Origin: Hymenobacter aquaticus
GTDB lineage: Bacteria > Bacteroidota > Bacteroidia > Cytophagales > Hymenobacteraceae
DNA length: 64,000 bases
NCBI RefSeq assembly: GCF_004765605.1
Contig: NZ_SRLC01000001.1
Span: 186,001 to 250,000 of the forward strand
Direction of reading: 5' to 3'
Positions 9,133-17,750 of this stretch are shown piece after piece (position 1 is the first letter of the stretch; the number at the start of each line of letters is the position of its first letter). The notes beneath the pieces were generated by a model, which was not told the DNA's origin, did no database searches, and was given only the letters and a program-made list of their open reading frames with translations. Made by a program: the position numbers and the translations under genes.

Positions 9133-10254
9133 TTATTTCAGAAGCCAGTAGTAGGCCAGCTGCGCCCCAAACGAGTTAACACTACCAACCAGAATGCGCT
9201 GGTACGTGGCATTCAGCCGTACTTCCTGGCTCGAAGACAACGGCAGAAGCACGCCCGTGGAAACGGTGGCGAACACCGCGCCCCCGAACGACTCGCGGGT
9301 GAGGGAAACGCGCTGAAACTCGGTGGTGCTGCCGGCCGCGCGCTGCTGAATTTCGCGGGTGCCATCGAGCAGGAACGCAAAGCCGAGTCCGCCGCCGAGG
9401 TAAAAATTGGGCCGCCGCACCTTGCCAAAGCGTTTGCCAACCGTCAGGACGGGGGCCAGCACGTGGGAGCGGGAAATCAGCCGCTCTTCCAGCACCGTCT
9501 GCCTGGGGCCCGCTACCTCAATCACGGGGCTATACCCGTTGAGCTGGATATAGTCTAGCTGAATGCCGCTTTGCAGGCCACTGGCGCGTATGCCGGTCCA
9601 CTCCAGGCCTACTTCCCGGCTCTGGGCGTATACTTGGGAATCGAAAAAACCTTGGGCGGTCCGCAGCACTGCCAGGTGCACGCCAACGCCTTTTCGCCAG
9701 CCCGAGTAGTTGGTGCGGGGCCGGGGCTGCCACTGCGGCTCGACGCAGGTGTTGTACTGCACCAGCACCCGGCGGATATCCGCTTCCGAAAAAGGCAGGG
9801 CCATCAGCGCGGGGTCGGTGTGGCGCAGGCTAGGGCAGGCGCGCAGGTACCGGTTCAGCACCACGTGCCAGTTGCTGGCCGTCAGCTCGTACAGCGTATC
9901 CGAGGCAGCGGTGCCGAGCAGCAGGCCCTGATCATTCGAAAAAGAGTACAAGCTGGCCGGCCCCGGCGTTTGCAGCAGCACGAAACGGGCCGAGTCGGCT
10001 CCGGTGGCCAGCTGCACTACCTTGCTCAGGATGGGGGCATGGCCCCGCAGGCCATAGCCGCGCAGCTGGTCGGGGCGGTACACCTGCGCTGCCTGCCGGG
10101 AGGCCGGGTAGAAGAGAAGCCGCTGGCCGGATTTCTCGACCACGTCGCCGGGCAGCGTGTCGCCGGAGGTGGTAATGACAAAGCCCGGCAAGCCCTGCGC
10201 GCGGGCAGCAGCGGTAGAAATTAGCAGAAAGAGAAAAAAGTAAAGTCGAATCAT
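9133..10254 (-). CDS. Exported protein, probable outer-membrane beta-barrel, unknown function
   Basis: A 373-aa protein with a signal peptide (MIRLYFFLFLLISTAAARAQ). Residues 25-110 form a small domain beginning FVITTSGDTLPGDV, a layout common in Bacteroidota proteins of unknown role. The C-terminal 200 residues alternate polar and hydrophobic strands with aromatic ends (GGGLGFAF, LAYYWLLK), suggesting a small barrel or porin-like fold. Start chosen at 10254; an in-frame ATG at 10266 would add four residues before the signal peptide. I do not recognise a family. Confidence 0.65.
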   Translation of the reverse strand: MIRLYFFLFLLISTAAARAQGLPGFVITTSGDTLPGDVVEKSGQRLLFYPASRQAAQVYRPDQLRGYGLRGHAPILSKVVQLATGADSARFVLLQTPGPASLYSFSNDQGLLLGTAASDTLYELTASNWHVVLNRYLRACPSLRHTDPALMALPFSEADIRRVLVQYNTCVEPQWQPRPRTNYSGWRKGVGVHLAVLRTAQGFFDSQVYAQSREVGLEWTGIRASGLQSGIQLDYIQLNGYSPVIEVAGPRQTVLEERLISRSHVLAPVLTVGKRFGKVRRPNFYLGGGLGFAFLLDGTREIQQRAAGSTTEFQRVSLTRESFGGAVFATVSTGVLLPLSSSQEVRLNATYQRILVGSVNSFGAQLAYYWLLK

Positions 10255-10611
10255 GCCACTGAACACAAAAGATAAAACAGCTAGTGGCTACAAATATAAA
10301 CTGGATTTGTGGCCCCAGCGAATTGGTAGGCATAGCTGCTTTGTAGCCCCCAATAGCCTCGCTATGCACCCGCAACGGCTGAAAGCCCCCTTGGGCCGGG
10401 TAGCCGGGAGCCGCCTTGAGGGCCACTTCTTAAGTCGGGGCTGATTTGTGTAACGAGCTGATTACAAGAAATGACAAGTGAAATCCAGAAGCGCTGAAAA
10501 GTCTAAAAACTTGGTCTTTTATTGGCCATTCTTATATCGGGTAACTCGAATAAAGCCCAACTTGCTGCCGCCTGCCGCTGATTGGTAGGTCGCACAAAAA
10601 CGGCAAGCACC
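10255..10611. other. Intergenic region between two divergent envelope genes
   Basis: About 357 bp that must contain both promoters. The part before 10612 is AT-rich. No recognisable promoter pair, repeat or RNA was found. Confidence 0.4.
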
Positions 10612-11676
10612 ATGCATCTGCTACCCACATTCCCGTTGCGCCGCTGGGCGGCAATTCTCCTGTTCAGCACCCTGGCCCTGCCCGCGCTGGCGCAGTCCGG
10701 CAACGACCAGGAGCTGTTTGAAACCCAGAAGCGGCTGAGCGTCGGCGTTACCAAGTTTGCCGAGGCCCGCACCGCCGTCAACGCCTTTATCAGCCGCCGG
10801 GCGGCCTGGGTGCAGAAGCAGGAAGAAACGCCCGACCAGCTCACGGCCGAATTCGTGCTGCCGACCCGCGCCCTGGGCGGCCTCGACTCGCTGGCGGCCG
10901 GGCTGGGCTTCGTGCTGGAAAACAACCTGAACGCCCACAACCTGACCTCCCGCCTACAGGAGCTGAAGGCCGACGAGCAGGACTTGCAGGCCCAGCTGGC
11001 CCTGGCCACGCTGGAGCTGCGCAACCCCCGGCTGGAAGAGCCCAAGCGCCAGAGCCTCCAGGAGCAGGCCGCCCGCTACGAAACCCGACTGCGCGAGCTG
11101 CGGCAGCGCCAGCAGGTGGTAGCCAGCCACGCCGGCCAGGCCTACGTAACGCTGCGCCTCTACGACGAGGTGACTTTCCCGACCGGTAACCGCAAGGTGA
11201 GCTTCGTGAACATGCCCGGCGTGGAATATGGCTACCTGCGCCTCGACAACCCCAAGCCCGGCCTGAGCAGCCGCGCCTACCAGGGCTACGCCATCAAATA
11301 CATGTTTACCCGCGGCAAGAGCTACTTCAACCTGGGCGTGTATAAGCCGCTGGAAAAAGCCGAGGAGCCGGAGTTTATCAACGAGCTGTTCGTCATCAAC
11401 TTCGGCCAGGACTTCTACCCGCGCAACTTCGGCCGGGGCCGGCGCAAGTTCCTGAACCTGTACACCAGCTACCAGGTGGGCGGCTTTATTCTGAACCGCA
11501 ATAGCGACGAGGACAACGAGTTTATTCCCAACCTGAACCTGGGCCTGGGTATCGAACTGATCAAGACCCGCCACATCCTGCTCGATACCAAAGCCAGCTA
11601 CTTCGTGCCCCTCCACGACCACAGCCGCGACCTGCGCGGCATCCTGGGCCAGGCTTCGTTCAACTTCGTGTTCTAG
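10612..11676 (+). CDS. Exported coiled-coil/beta-barrel protein, unknown function
   Basis: A 354-aa protein with a signal peptide (ALPALAQ cleavage region near residue 27). Residues 30-175 are helical and coiled-coil-like, rich in Gln, Glu, Arg and Leu (ELRQRQQVV). The C-terminal half (about 180-354) looks like outer-membrane strands (YLRLDNPKPG, FNLGVYKP, GQASFNFVF) ending in Phe, the usual barrel C-terminus. The ATG at 10612 places the signal peptide at the start; one at 10582 would add ten residues. Family not recognised. Confidence 0.65.
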   Translation: MHLLPTFPLRRWAAILLFSTLALPALAQSGNDQELFETQKRLSVGVTKFAEARTAVNAFISRRAAWVQKQEETPDQLTAEFVLPTRALGGLDSLAAGLGFVLENNLNAHNLTSRLQELKADEQDLQAQLALATLELRNPRLEEPKRQSLQEQAARYETRLRELRQRQQVVASHAGQAYVTLRLYDEVTFPTGNRKVSFVNMPGVEYGYLRLDNPKPGLSSRAYQGYAIKYMFTRGKSYFNLGVYKPLEKAEEPEFINELFVINFGQDFYPRNFGRGRRKFLNLYTSYQVGGFILNRNSDEDNEFIPNLNLGLGIELIKTRHILLDTKASYFVPLHDHSRDLRGILGQASFNFVF

Positions 11677-11712
11677 CGCTAGTAGTAAGTAAAAATAAGC
11701 CCGGCCAACATA

Positions 11713-11809
11713 AGAACGTCATGTCGACCAGCGGGAGACATCTCGCGTGCAATGGTAACTTGATTACTACTGCACGCGAGATGTCTCCCGCTGGTCGACA
11801 TGACGTTCT
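11713..11809. repeat. Perfect 39-bp inverted repeat (giant hairpin)
   Basis: Arms 11713-11751 and 11771-11809 are exact reverse complements; the spacer is 19 bp. A T5 run follows on the plus strand. It lies in the short gap between two convergent genes, so it may serve as a bidirectional terminator, but the stem is two to three times longer than the other terminators here and is probably a dispersed palindromic element. Confidence 0.95.
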
Positions 11810-11844
11810 GTTTTTACTGTCGGTAGCCTCTCTCAGTAGCGCAA

Positions 11845-12330
11845 TTACGGCTTGGAGGCCATCGAGACGGGTCCTACCCGCACCGATTGGCTGTCGATGA
11901 CCTGCCAGCGGCCGTCGCGGCGCACCAGCACGTGCATGCGGCGAAACTCGCCACTGGCGTCTTTGCCGTTTTCGGTGCCGGTGGTGGTGATGTTGTGCCG
12001 GATAACGGCCATATCGGGGCCGAAGAGGCGCACGTTGTACTCGGTGGGCTGGTTGCTAATCGTCTTGGACTTGCCCGACTGCATGTCGGCCATCATTTCG
12101 GCCTTGGTGCCCACGGTGCCGTCGGCTTCGGTAAACAGGCAGTCGTCGGCCACCAGCTTCTGCACGAAGGCCAGGTCGTTGCGGACTGTGGCGGCGCCCC
12201 AGTCCTGGTCGAGCTGAATCAGGGCGGCTTTGGTCTTTTCGGAGTCCGCGGCCTTCGCGGCGGCTTTTTGCTGCCCCACGGCCAGGGTACAGCTTAGGGC
12301 GAAGAACAATAGACAAAGGGTGCGTTTCAT
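11845..12330 (-). CDS. Exported SnoaL/DUF4440-like (NTF2-fold) protein
   Basis: A 161-aa protein with a signal peptide (LAVGQQ cleavage near residue 20). The rest fits the DUF4440/SnoaL-like NTF2 fold: LIQLDQDWGAATVRND, FVQKLVADDCLFTEADG, GEFRRMHVLVRRDGRWQVIDSQSV. Such proteins form cone-shaped pockets used as ketosteroid-isomerase-like enzymes or binding proteins; activity cannot be assigned. It is convergent with the gene ending at 11676, and the long hairpin sits between them. Confidence 0.75.
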   Translation of the reverse strand: MKRTLCLLFFALSCTLAVGQQKAAAKAADSEKTKAALIQLDQDWGAATVRNDLAFVQKLVADDCLFTEADGTVGTKAEMMADMQSGKSKTISNQPTEYNVRLFGPDMAVIRHNITTTGTENGKDASGEFRRMHVLVRRDGRWQVIDSQSVRVGPVSMASKP

Positions 12331-12447
12331 CGGGTAGTGGGGTTAGGGTAGGCAGCCGCACCCATCATGAAACCTGCTCACAACGCCACGACCTGTATTA
12401 ATATAGGTAAAATATTATATACATGCCAGCCAGTACCCCGCCCGGTG

Positions 12448-12678
12448 TTTCGCAAGCACTTCACGGTTCCCGGAAGATGGTTCAAGATGCTTAGCATATT
12501 GTTAACACCCTTTAGCACATCCTTCACGCTGCTCGGTAGATTGTTCACGGCGTCTCTTTGCTCATGCACGCTGCCTCTACCATCGTTGCCGCCGTTTCTA
12601 CAGTTATTTCCGCCGCCCCTGACATGGTTACTGCCTTCGCTCAGATGCTTGCCGCCGCTGACATGCTTTCTGCCGGGG
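12448..12678. repeat. Degenerate 21-bp tandem repeat, about 11 units
   Basis: Units begin near 12448, 12469, 12490, 12511, 12532, 12553, 12574, 12595, 12616, 12637 and 12658. A rough consensus is YTYGGCACATKSTTCACGCYG on one strand, with conserved positions around ACAT and CACGS. Because the unit is 21 bp, any reading frame through it shows a 7-residue period. On the minus strand this reads like GGKHLSE, GSNHVRG, GGNNCRN, GGNDGRG, then AVNNLPS, SVKDVLK, GVNNMLS. No ATG precedes the full array in that frame. Confidence 0.7.
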
Positions 12679-12713
12679 TTGCGGAAGGGCCGGTAGGAGT
12701 GGAAGCTTGAAAA

Positions 12714-12743
12714 GCAAAAAAGCCCGGCCGAGCCGGGCTTTTC
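12714..12743 (-). terminator. Terminator of phosphohexomutase gene
   Basis: Stem AAAAGCCCGGC (12718-12728) with 12732-12742 and a 3-nt loop. The A-run at 12715-12721 becomes the T-run in the minus-strand transcript. Confidence 0.85.
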
Positions 12744-12768
12744 TGTTGGGGTTAGAACGCGGTATGAT

Positions 12769-14505
12769 TTACCGCAGCTGCATGTCCTCGATGATGAGGT
12801 TGATGTAGTCGCCCAGCTTCTGGTTGACCTGGTCGTAGTCGACGGCCGACTTGAGGGGGTGCTTCACGCTGAAGTAGAACTTGATTTTGGGCTCGGTGCC
12901 CGAGGGACGGGCCGAGACTTTGCTGCCGTCGGCCAGGATGAACTGGAGCACGTTGGAGCTTTCCAGGCCGGTGGCCCGCTCTTCGCCGGTTTGCAGGTTC
13001 CGGATGATGCCGGTTTTGTAGTCGCGCAGCTCTACTACGGGCGAGCCGGCAATGGTTTTCGGCGGGTTGGCGCGCAGGCCGGCCATCATTTCCTGGATTT
13101 CCTCGGCCCCGCGCTGGCCTTTCTTGGTCAGCGAAATCAGGTCTTCCTTGTACAGACCGTAGGTGGCGTACATCTCCACCATAGCCTGGTACAAGGTCTG
13201 GCCGTTGTCTTTGGCCACGGCGGCCATTTCGGCCAGCAGGGCGCAGGCCGATACGGCGTCCTTATCGCGCACGAAGGAGCCAATCATGTAGCCGTAGCTT
13301 TCCTCGCCGCCGCCGATGTAGTTTTCCTGGCCTTCCAGGTCGCGGATGATGCCGGCAATGTACTTGAAGCCGGTCAGCGTCTGGTAGGCCTTCACCTGAT
13401 GGGCCCGGGCCACGTCGCCGAGTACGTCGCTGGTGACGATGGTGTAGACGATGAAGTCGTTGGGCTGCATCTTGCCAGCCTGCTTACGGGCCGAGAGCAG
13501 GTAGTGCGTGAGCAGGGCAGCGGTCTGGTTGCCGTTCACCAGCAGCCACTCGCCGCGGTTGTCTTTCACGGCAATGCCCACCCGGTCGGCGTCGGGGTCG
13601 GTGGCAATAACCAGGTCGGCATCCTGGGCCTTGGCCTGGTCGAGGGCCATCTGCATGGCCACTTTTTCCTCCGGGTTGGGCGACTGGATCGTGGGGAAGT
13701 TGCCGTCGGGCGTAGCCTGGGCTTCCACGATGCTCACGTTGGTAAAGCCCAGCTGGGCCAGGGCCTTGGGCACCAAGGTAATGCCGGTGCCGTGCAGGGG
13801 CGTGTACACGATTTTCAAATCGTGCTGGCGCTGAATGGCGGCGGGGTTGATGCTCAGGGTTTTGACCTGGGCCAGGTAGGCGTTGTCCAGCTCTTCGCCC
13901 AGCATATGAATCCGGGACTCGTCGCCCTGGAACTTCACCTGGTCGGGGCTCTGGATGGCGTTGACCTCGGCAATGATGTTCTTATCGTGGGGGGCTACCA
14001 CCTGGGAGCCGTCCTGCCAGTACACCTTGTAGCCGTTGTACTCCTTGGGGTTGTGCGAGGCGGTAATCACGCAGCCGCTCTGGCAGCCCAGGTGGCGGAT
14101 GGCAAACGACAGCTCGGGCGTGGGGCGCAGGTCGGAGAACAGGTAGGCGTGAATGCCGTTAGCCGAGAAGATGTTGGCCGCAATGCGGGCAAACTCCCGG
14201 CTGTTGTTGCGCGAGTCGTGGGCCAGGGCCACCTTGATTTCCTGATTCGGGAACGACTTGAGCAGGTAGTTGCACAGGCCCTGGGTGGCCATGCCCAGGG
14301 TGTAGCGGTTCATGCGGTTCGAGCCGTTGCCCATAATGCCGCGCAGCCCCCCGGTCCCGAATTCCAGGTCGCGGTAAAACGCGTCGTTGAGCGTTTCCTC
14401 GTCGCCCGCGTCGAGCAGCTGCTGAATGTTGGCTTTGGTGTCGGAGTCGTAGTTGCCGGTCAGCCAGGTGTTGATTTTGGCGTGGATGTCGGTGGTCAGG
14501 GCCAT
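12769..14505 (-). CDS. Phospho-sugar mutase (alpha-D-phosphohexomutase, PGM2-like)
   Basis: A 578-aa enzyme that interconverts hexose 1- and 6-phosphates. The phosphoserine loop is ITASHNPKEYNG with S150; the metal loop is DPDADRVG, the sugar-binding loop GGEESYGYMIG, and the phosphate-binding loop RPSGTEPKIKFY. Length and the N-terminal LEFGTGGLRGIMG motif match the long PGM2/PgcA-type branch used for phosphoglucomutase or phosphomannomutase in Bacteroidota. The ATG at 14505 fits the family; an in-frame ATG at 14607 would add unrelated sequence. Sugar specificity is not decidable from sequence. Confidence 0.9.
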   Translation of the reverse strand: MALTTDIHAKINTWLTGNYDSDTKANIQQLLDAGDEETLNDAFYRDLEFGTGGLRGIMGNGSNRMNRYTLGMATQGLCNYLLKSFPNQEIKVALAHDSRNNSREFARIAANIFSANGIHAYLFSDLRPTPELSFAIRHLGCQSGCVITASHNPKEYNGYKVYWQDGSQVVAPHDKNIIAEVNAIQSPDQVKFQGDESRIHMLGEELDNAYLAQVKTLSINPAAIQRQHDLKIVYTPLHGTGITLVPKALAQLGFTNVSIVEAQATPDGNFPTIQSPNPEEKVAMQMALDQAKAQDADLVIATDPDADRVGIAVKDNRGEWLLVNGNQTAALLTHYLLSARKQAGKMQPNDFIVYTIVTSDVLGDVARAHQVKAYQTLTGFKYIAGIIRDLEGQENYIGGGEESYGYMIGSFVRDKDAVSACALLAEMAAVAKDNGQTLYQAMVEMYATYGLYKEDLISLTKKGQRGAEEIQEMMAGLRANPPKTIAGSPVVELRDYKTGIIRNLQTGEERATGLESSNVLQFILADGSKVSARPSGTEPKIKFYFSVKHPLKSAVDYDQVNQKLGDYINLIIEDMQLR

Positions 14506-14614
14506 AGATAGGGGGATTTTGGTTCGGTATGGACGAGCAAATGAGGCTGAAAGTTGTGCGCGGTGCCCGGGCGCCGGGCCGCACCCACGGCTTGTTGCAG
14601 GGGGCAAAATGCTA

Positions 14615-14654
14615 CTTAATTGGCAATTAAGCCCGATTTCACATCAATATGTGA
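14615..14654. promoter_or_regulatory. Two adjacent palindromes in a divergent promoter region
   Basis: CTTAATTG-G-CAATTAAG (14615-14631) and TCACAT-CAAT-ATGTGA (14639-14654) lie 7 bp apart between the divergent phosphohexomutase and Hint-protein genes. Their size and symmetry fit operator sites for dimeric regulators; no regulator is identified. Confidence 0.4.
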
Positions 14655-14781
14655 GGTGTTTTACCGAATGATGTGATTGACGAGCGGGCTTTTTTTTGCG
14701 CACTTGCGGCGTCTAACGCGCTTTGCTGCTGGCTGCAAGCGGCGGCCTGGCGCCATCTGCTCACCCTTACTTCGCTGAACC

Positions 14782-16479
14782 ATGCAATTCGCTCATCGTG
14801 CCGTCAATCTGCTGATGTTTCTGGTGCTGCTGCTGGCTTTTCTACTGATGGCCGCAGTGGCTATGGCCCAAAAACCCGTCAAAACCGACCTGCTCCCGTA
14901 TTTCGACCGGGTGCCGGCCCCGCCCACGGCCTTCAGCGCCACGCTCAAGCGGCCGGCCGGCTTTACCGACCTCGACCAGCAGCTCCAGCAGCTTGGCAAG
15001 AGCATCGGCGCGGGCCGCACCGCCGAGCAGAGCCGCGACCAGCAGGCTTTGCAGCAGTTCGGCCAGCAGGCCGCTGCCGCCGGCGTAGAGAAAATGACCG
15101 ACCAGCAGCAGATGGCCTATATGCAGCAGCAAGGCAGCGCCCTGCCCGGCTACAACCCGCAGGCCATGCAGCTGGCCCAGCAGATGCAGGACCCCGCGTT
15201 TCAGGCCAAGCTGGCTAAAATGAGCGACGCCGAAAAAGCCCGCTTCCTGCAGGCCCAGCTGGCCCCGGCCGGCAGCACCCAGCAGCGCATGATGAACGAC
15301 CCCAGCTTCCAGGCGGCCCAGGCGGAATTTATGCAGCAGATGCAGAGCCCGGCCTTCCGCGCCAGCTGGGAAAAAAAAACGGAGGCCGAACAGGATGCCT
15401 ACATGCAGCAGCTCATGCGCAAGCACGGCCTGAATGAGGCCAAGATGCAGGCCATCGGCGGCCATCAGCGCCCCCCGAAAATGGCCCCGCTGGTGGCTTC
15501 GCCCGCTTTGGAGGCCAATAATAAGATGGTCGAAGCTTTCAACGCCGACCTGAGCAGCAACGGCTTTACCCGCGTTCAGCAGCAGCTGCAAACCGAGCTG
15601 GAAACCCTGAAGCAGGAGCAGCAAAGCCGCGCCCTGCCCACGGCCCGCGAGGGCGACTGCCCCGGTCAGCGCCGCAGCTACGACCAGGGCCACCAGTTTC
15701 TGAAGCGCCGCCTCGACCTCTACACCAAGTACCTGCCCCAGCTAAACACGGCCTGGGCTACCCAGAAAAGCCTGCTCAAAGCCCGCGTGGCCCCCTTCCA
15801 GGCCGAGCTGGCCAAAATCCACTACGGCGACGACATTCAGCGCCCCGAGGAAAAAGCCGTCATCAGCGCTCTGGCCGGCGGGCAGCAGCTGATGATTGGG
15901 CAGGTGCAGCAGCTGGCCAGCTACAGCAGCGCCATCTACGACCTGAACCAGGAGTACGTCGACAGCAAGAAAGCCTACGACCAGCCCTTCCGCTGCGAAG
16001 AAGCCGTGTGCTTCCCCGCCCTGGCCCGCGTGGCCCTGCCCAACGGCCAGCAGGTAGCCATCAGCCGGGTCCGGGCCGGCGACGTGGTGCTGGGCTACGA
16101 CGCCCGCACCGGCCAGGTCGTACCCACCCGCGTGCTGCGCCTCGACGTGCATCAGGACCAGCAGGACTATCCGCTGGTGCAGCTCACCATTGGTACGCCC
16201 GCCGTGTATGCCGGCCTGGCCGAGCAGCCGGCACGCCCGGCCCAGGCTCCGCTGGAAGTAGTGCTCACGCCCAACCACCCCGTGGCCACCGCCGCCGGGC
16301 CGCTGGTGCGGGCCGACGAGCTGCAGCCCTCCGCGGCCGTGCTGCGCCTAGCGGATACGGCCGTGGAAGCAACGCACCTGGCCGACCGACAGCCGGCCGG
16401 TACAACTCCTGTCGTGTTTAACCTGCGCACCGAAAGCGGCAACTACTTTGTCGGAGGGCTGCTGGTAGGCGCTAAGTAG
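14782..16479 (+). CDS. Secreted Gln-rich protein with C-terminal Hint (autoprocessing) domain
   Basis: A 565-aa protein. Residues 1-30 form a strong signal peptide or anchor (LLMFLVLLLAFLLMAAVAMAQ). Residues 40-400 are helical and Gln/Ala/Met-rich, with repeated DPxFQAKLAKM / DPSFQAAQAEF / SPAFRASWEKK-like units. From C410 to the end is a Hint fold: CFPALARVALPNGQQ (block A, catalytic Cys410), VRAGDVVLGYD, TPNH (block B, T496-H499) and NYFVGGLLVGAK at the very end. The usual terminal His-Asn and the following residue are absent, so full protein splicing is not expected; N-terminal cleavage or ligation as in hedgehog or bacterial intein-like proteins is possible. Its 3' end overlaps the convergent serine hydrolase by 37 bp. 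Confidence 0.8.
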   Translation: MQFAHRAVNLLMFLVLLLAFLLMAAVAMAQKPVKTDLLPYFDRVPAPPTAFSATLKRPAGFTDLDQQLQQLGKSIGAGRTAEQSRDQQALQQFGQQAAAAGVEKMTDQQQMAYMQQQGSALPGYNPQAMQLAQQMQDPAFQAKLAKMSDAEKARFLQAQLAPAGSTQQRMMNDPSFQAAQAEFMQQMQSPAFRASWEKKTEAEQDAYMQQLMRKHGLNEAKMQAIGGHQRPPKMAPLVASPALEANNKMVEAFNADLSSNGFTRVQQQLQTELETLKQEQQSRALPTAREGDCPGQRRSYDQGHQFLKRRLDLYTKYLPQLNTAWATQKSLLKARVAPFQAELAKIHYGDDIQRPEEKAVISALAGGQQLMIGQVQQLASYSSAIYDLNQEYVDSKKAYDQPFRCEEAVCFPALARVALPNGQQVAISRVRAGDVVLGYDARTGQVVPTRVLRLDVHQDQQDYPLVQLTIGTPAVYAGLAEQPARPAQAPLEVVLTPNHPVATAAGPLVRADELQPSAAVLRLADTAVEATHLADRQPAGTTPVVFNLRTESGNYFVGGLLVGAK

Positions 16480-17528
16480 TCTAAGGCTTTGTAGGCCAGG
16501 TCGCCGAGCTTTTCCAGGTCGCCGGTGTCGGTGTTGTTGAGAATGATAATCACCCGGGTAAAATCCGGGTCGGTCAGCAGCACCGAGTTGAACCCGTCGA
16601 TGCTGCCGCGGCGCTCCACGACGGGCTTCGGAAAGGTCCGGTCGTTGTAGTAAAAGCCCAGCGTGGGGTAGCCCCGGGCCTGTTCCACGTAGCCTGTCGG
16701 CTGAGGCTTCAGCAACAGGCTGGAGGCCGTAGCCGAGAGCAGGGCCCGGGTTTGCAGGGCTCGTACCAGCTTGTAGAGGTCAGCCGCGGTGGAGTACATG
16801 GCGCCGGCCCCGGCATAGTTCGACAGGTACTTCGGAGCATCGTTGCGCAGCGTGTCCCGGCTGCTGCCCGCCCCGAAGGTGTAGTTGTGGTAGCCATACG
16901 CCAGGTGGGGCGTAATGCGGGCTTCCTGCACCAGGCCGGAGTTCTGCATCTGCAACGGCGCCAGGATGCGTTGGCGCAGCAACTGCCCGTAGGTTTGCCC
17001 GGAAACCACCTCCAGAATCCGGGTCAGCAGGATGTAGTCGATGTTGTTGTAGTTGAAGGCGGGCGCTTTGCCCTCGTCCTTGGCCACGAATTTCCGCACG
17101 AACTCGGCAGTAGAGTAGCGGGCCTGATACACCTGGGTGGAAGGCTCATTCCTGAGGCCGGAACGATGCGTCAGTAGGTCGGCAATGGTAATCGAGTGGC
17201 AGGCGGGCGGCAAGTCCGGCACGTAGGCAGCGGCCTTGTCTTCCAGCTTCAGCACCGCCTGGTCGACGAGCTGCAGGGTGAGTACGGCCGTGAACAGCTT
17301 GGTCATGGACGCAATGGGAAACCGGGTATCGGCCGTGACGGGCACCGAAAACTGGAAGTTCGCATACCCCTTGCTGACCTGGGCCACCACCCGCCCGTCT
17401 TTCACGGCCAGCAGCGTCCCGTTGAAATGCCCGGCCCGGTACTCGGCTTCCACCAGGGCCGTCAGGGAGCGTTGGGCCCCGGCCGGGGTTGTAACGAGCA
17501 AGAGGATCAGCAGGAAAAATCGGGACAT
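16443..17528 (-). CDS. Exported serine hydrolase (class C beta-lactamase/DD-peptidase family)
   Basis: A 361-aa protein with a signal peptide (LLLVTTPAGAQ). The penicillin-binding fold motifs are present: SxxK as S74-MT-K77, and YxN as Y160-N-N162 (FNYNNIDYIL). The third motif is not a clear KTG, which is common in non-lactamase esterases and peptidases of this family. It probably acts in the periplasm on peptidoglycan peptides or esters; antibiotic hydrolysis is not implied. The 3' end overlaps the convergent Hint gene. Confidence 0.8.
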   Translation of the reverse strand: MSRFFLLILLLVTTPAGAQRSLTALVEAEYRAGHFNGTLLAVKDGRVVAQVSKGYANFQFSVPVTADTRFPIASMTKLFTAVLTLQLVDQAVLKLEDKAAAYVPDLPPACHSITIADLLTHRSGLRNEPSTQVYQARYSTAEFVRKFVAKDEGKAPAFNYNNIDYILLTRILEVVSGQTYGQLLRQRILAPLQMQNSGLVQEARITPHLAYGYHNYTFGAGSSRDTLRNDAPKYLSNYAGAGAMYSTAADLYKLVRALQTRALLSATASSLLLKPQPTGYVEQARGYPTLGFYYNDRTFPKPVVERRGSIDGFNSVLLTDPDFTRVIIILNNTDTGDLEKLGDLAYKALDYLAPTSSPPTK

Positions 17529-17750
17529 AGCGGAAAGGAGCCGGGCGGTGGGGGAGCGGGGAGGCGAATGTAGGTCGTCGGGCTGATATGTCTTCCGCCT
17601 GTTTGTGCTGGCGAAGGCAAGCCGGCGGGCAGAAAGGGACGGAGAGTAGCGGGCTGGCAGAATAGGGTGGTGAGAACAGCAGCGTGTAACAGAGTCCCGG
17701 CGGCCGATGACGCGGCCGGGGCTGTTGCGCCGGGCAAGGCCCCGCCCGCT

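Larger units (their letters stand above)
12331..12768. other. Intergenic region with tandem repeat and terminator
   Basis: This 438-bp gap holds an AT-rich stretch (about 12395-12425), a degenerate 21-bp tandem repeat (12448-12678) and the terminator of the phosphohexomutase gene. The open frame crossing it on the plus strand is judged a by-product of the repeat. Confidence 0.7.

Noticed and set aside
12367..12696. A 109-residue open frame on the plus strand
   Set aside because: It runs through the 21-bp repeat, is Leu/Pro-rich in a way dictated by the repeat, and has no recognisable start context.
14782..16479. Hint protein as a splicing intein or polymorphic toxin
   Set aside because: There is no C-terminal extein or toxin domain after the Hint fold and no terminal His-Asn; no immunity gene follows.
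16443..17528. Serine hydrolase as an antibiotic-resistance beta-lactamase
   Set aside because: SxxK and YxN are present, but a clear KTG is not, and the family is dominated by esterases and peptidases.
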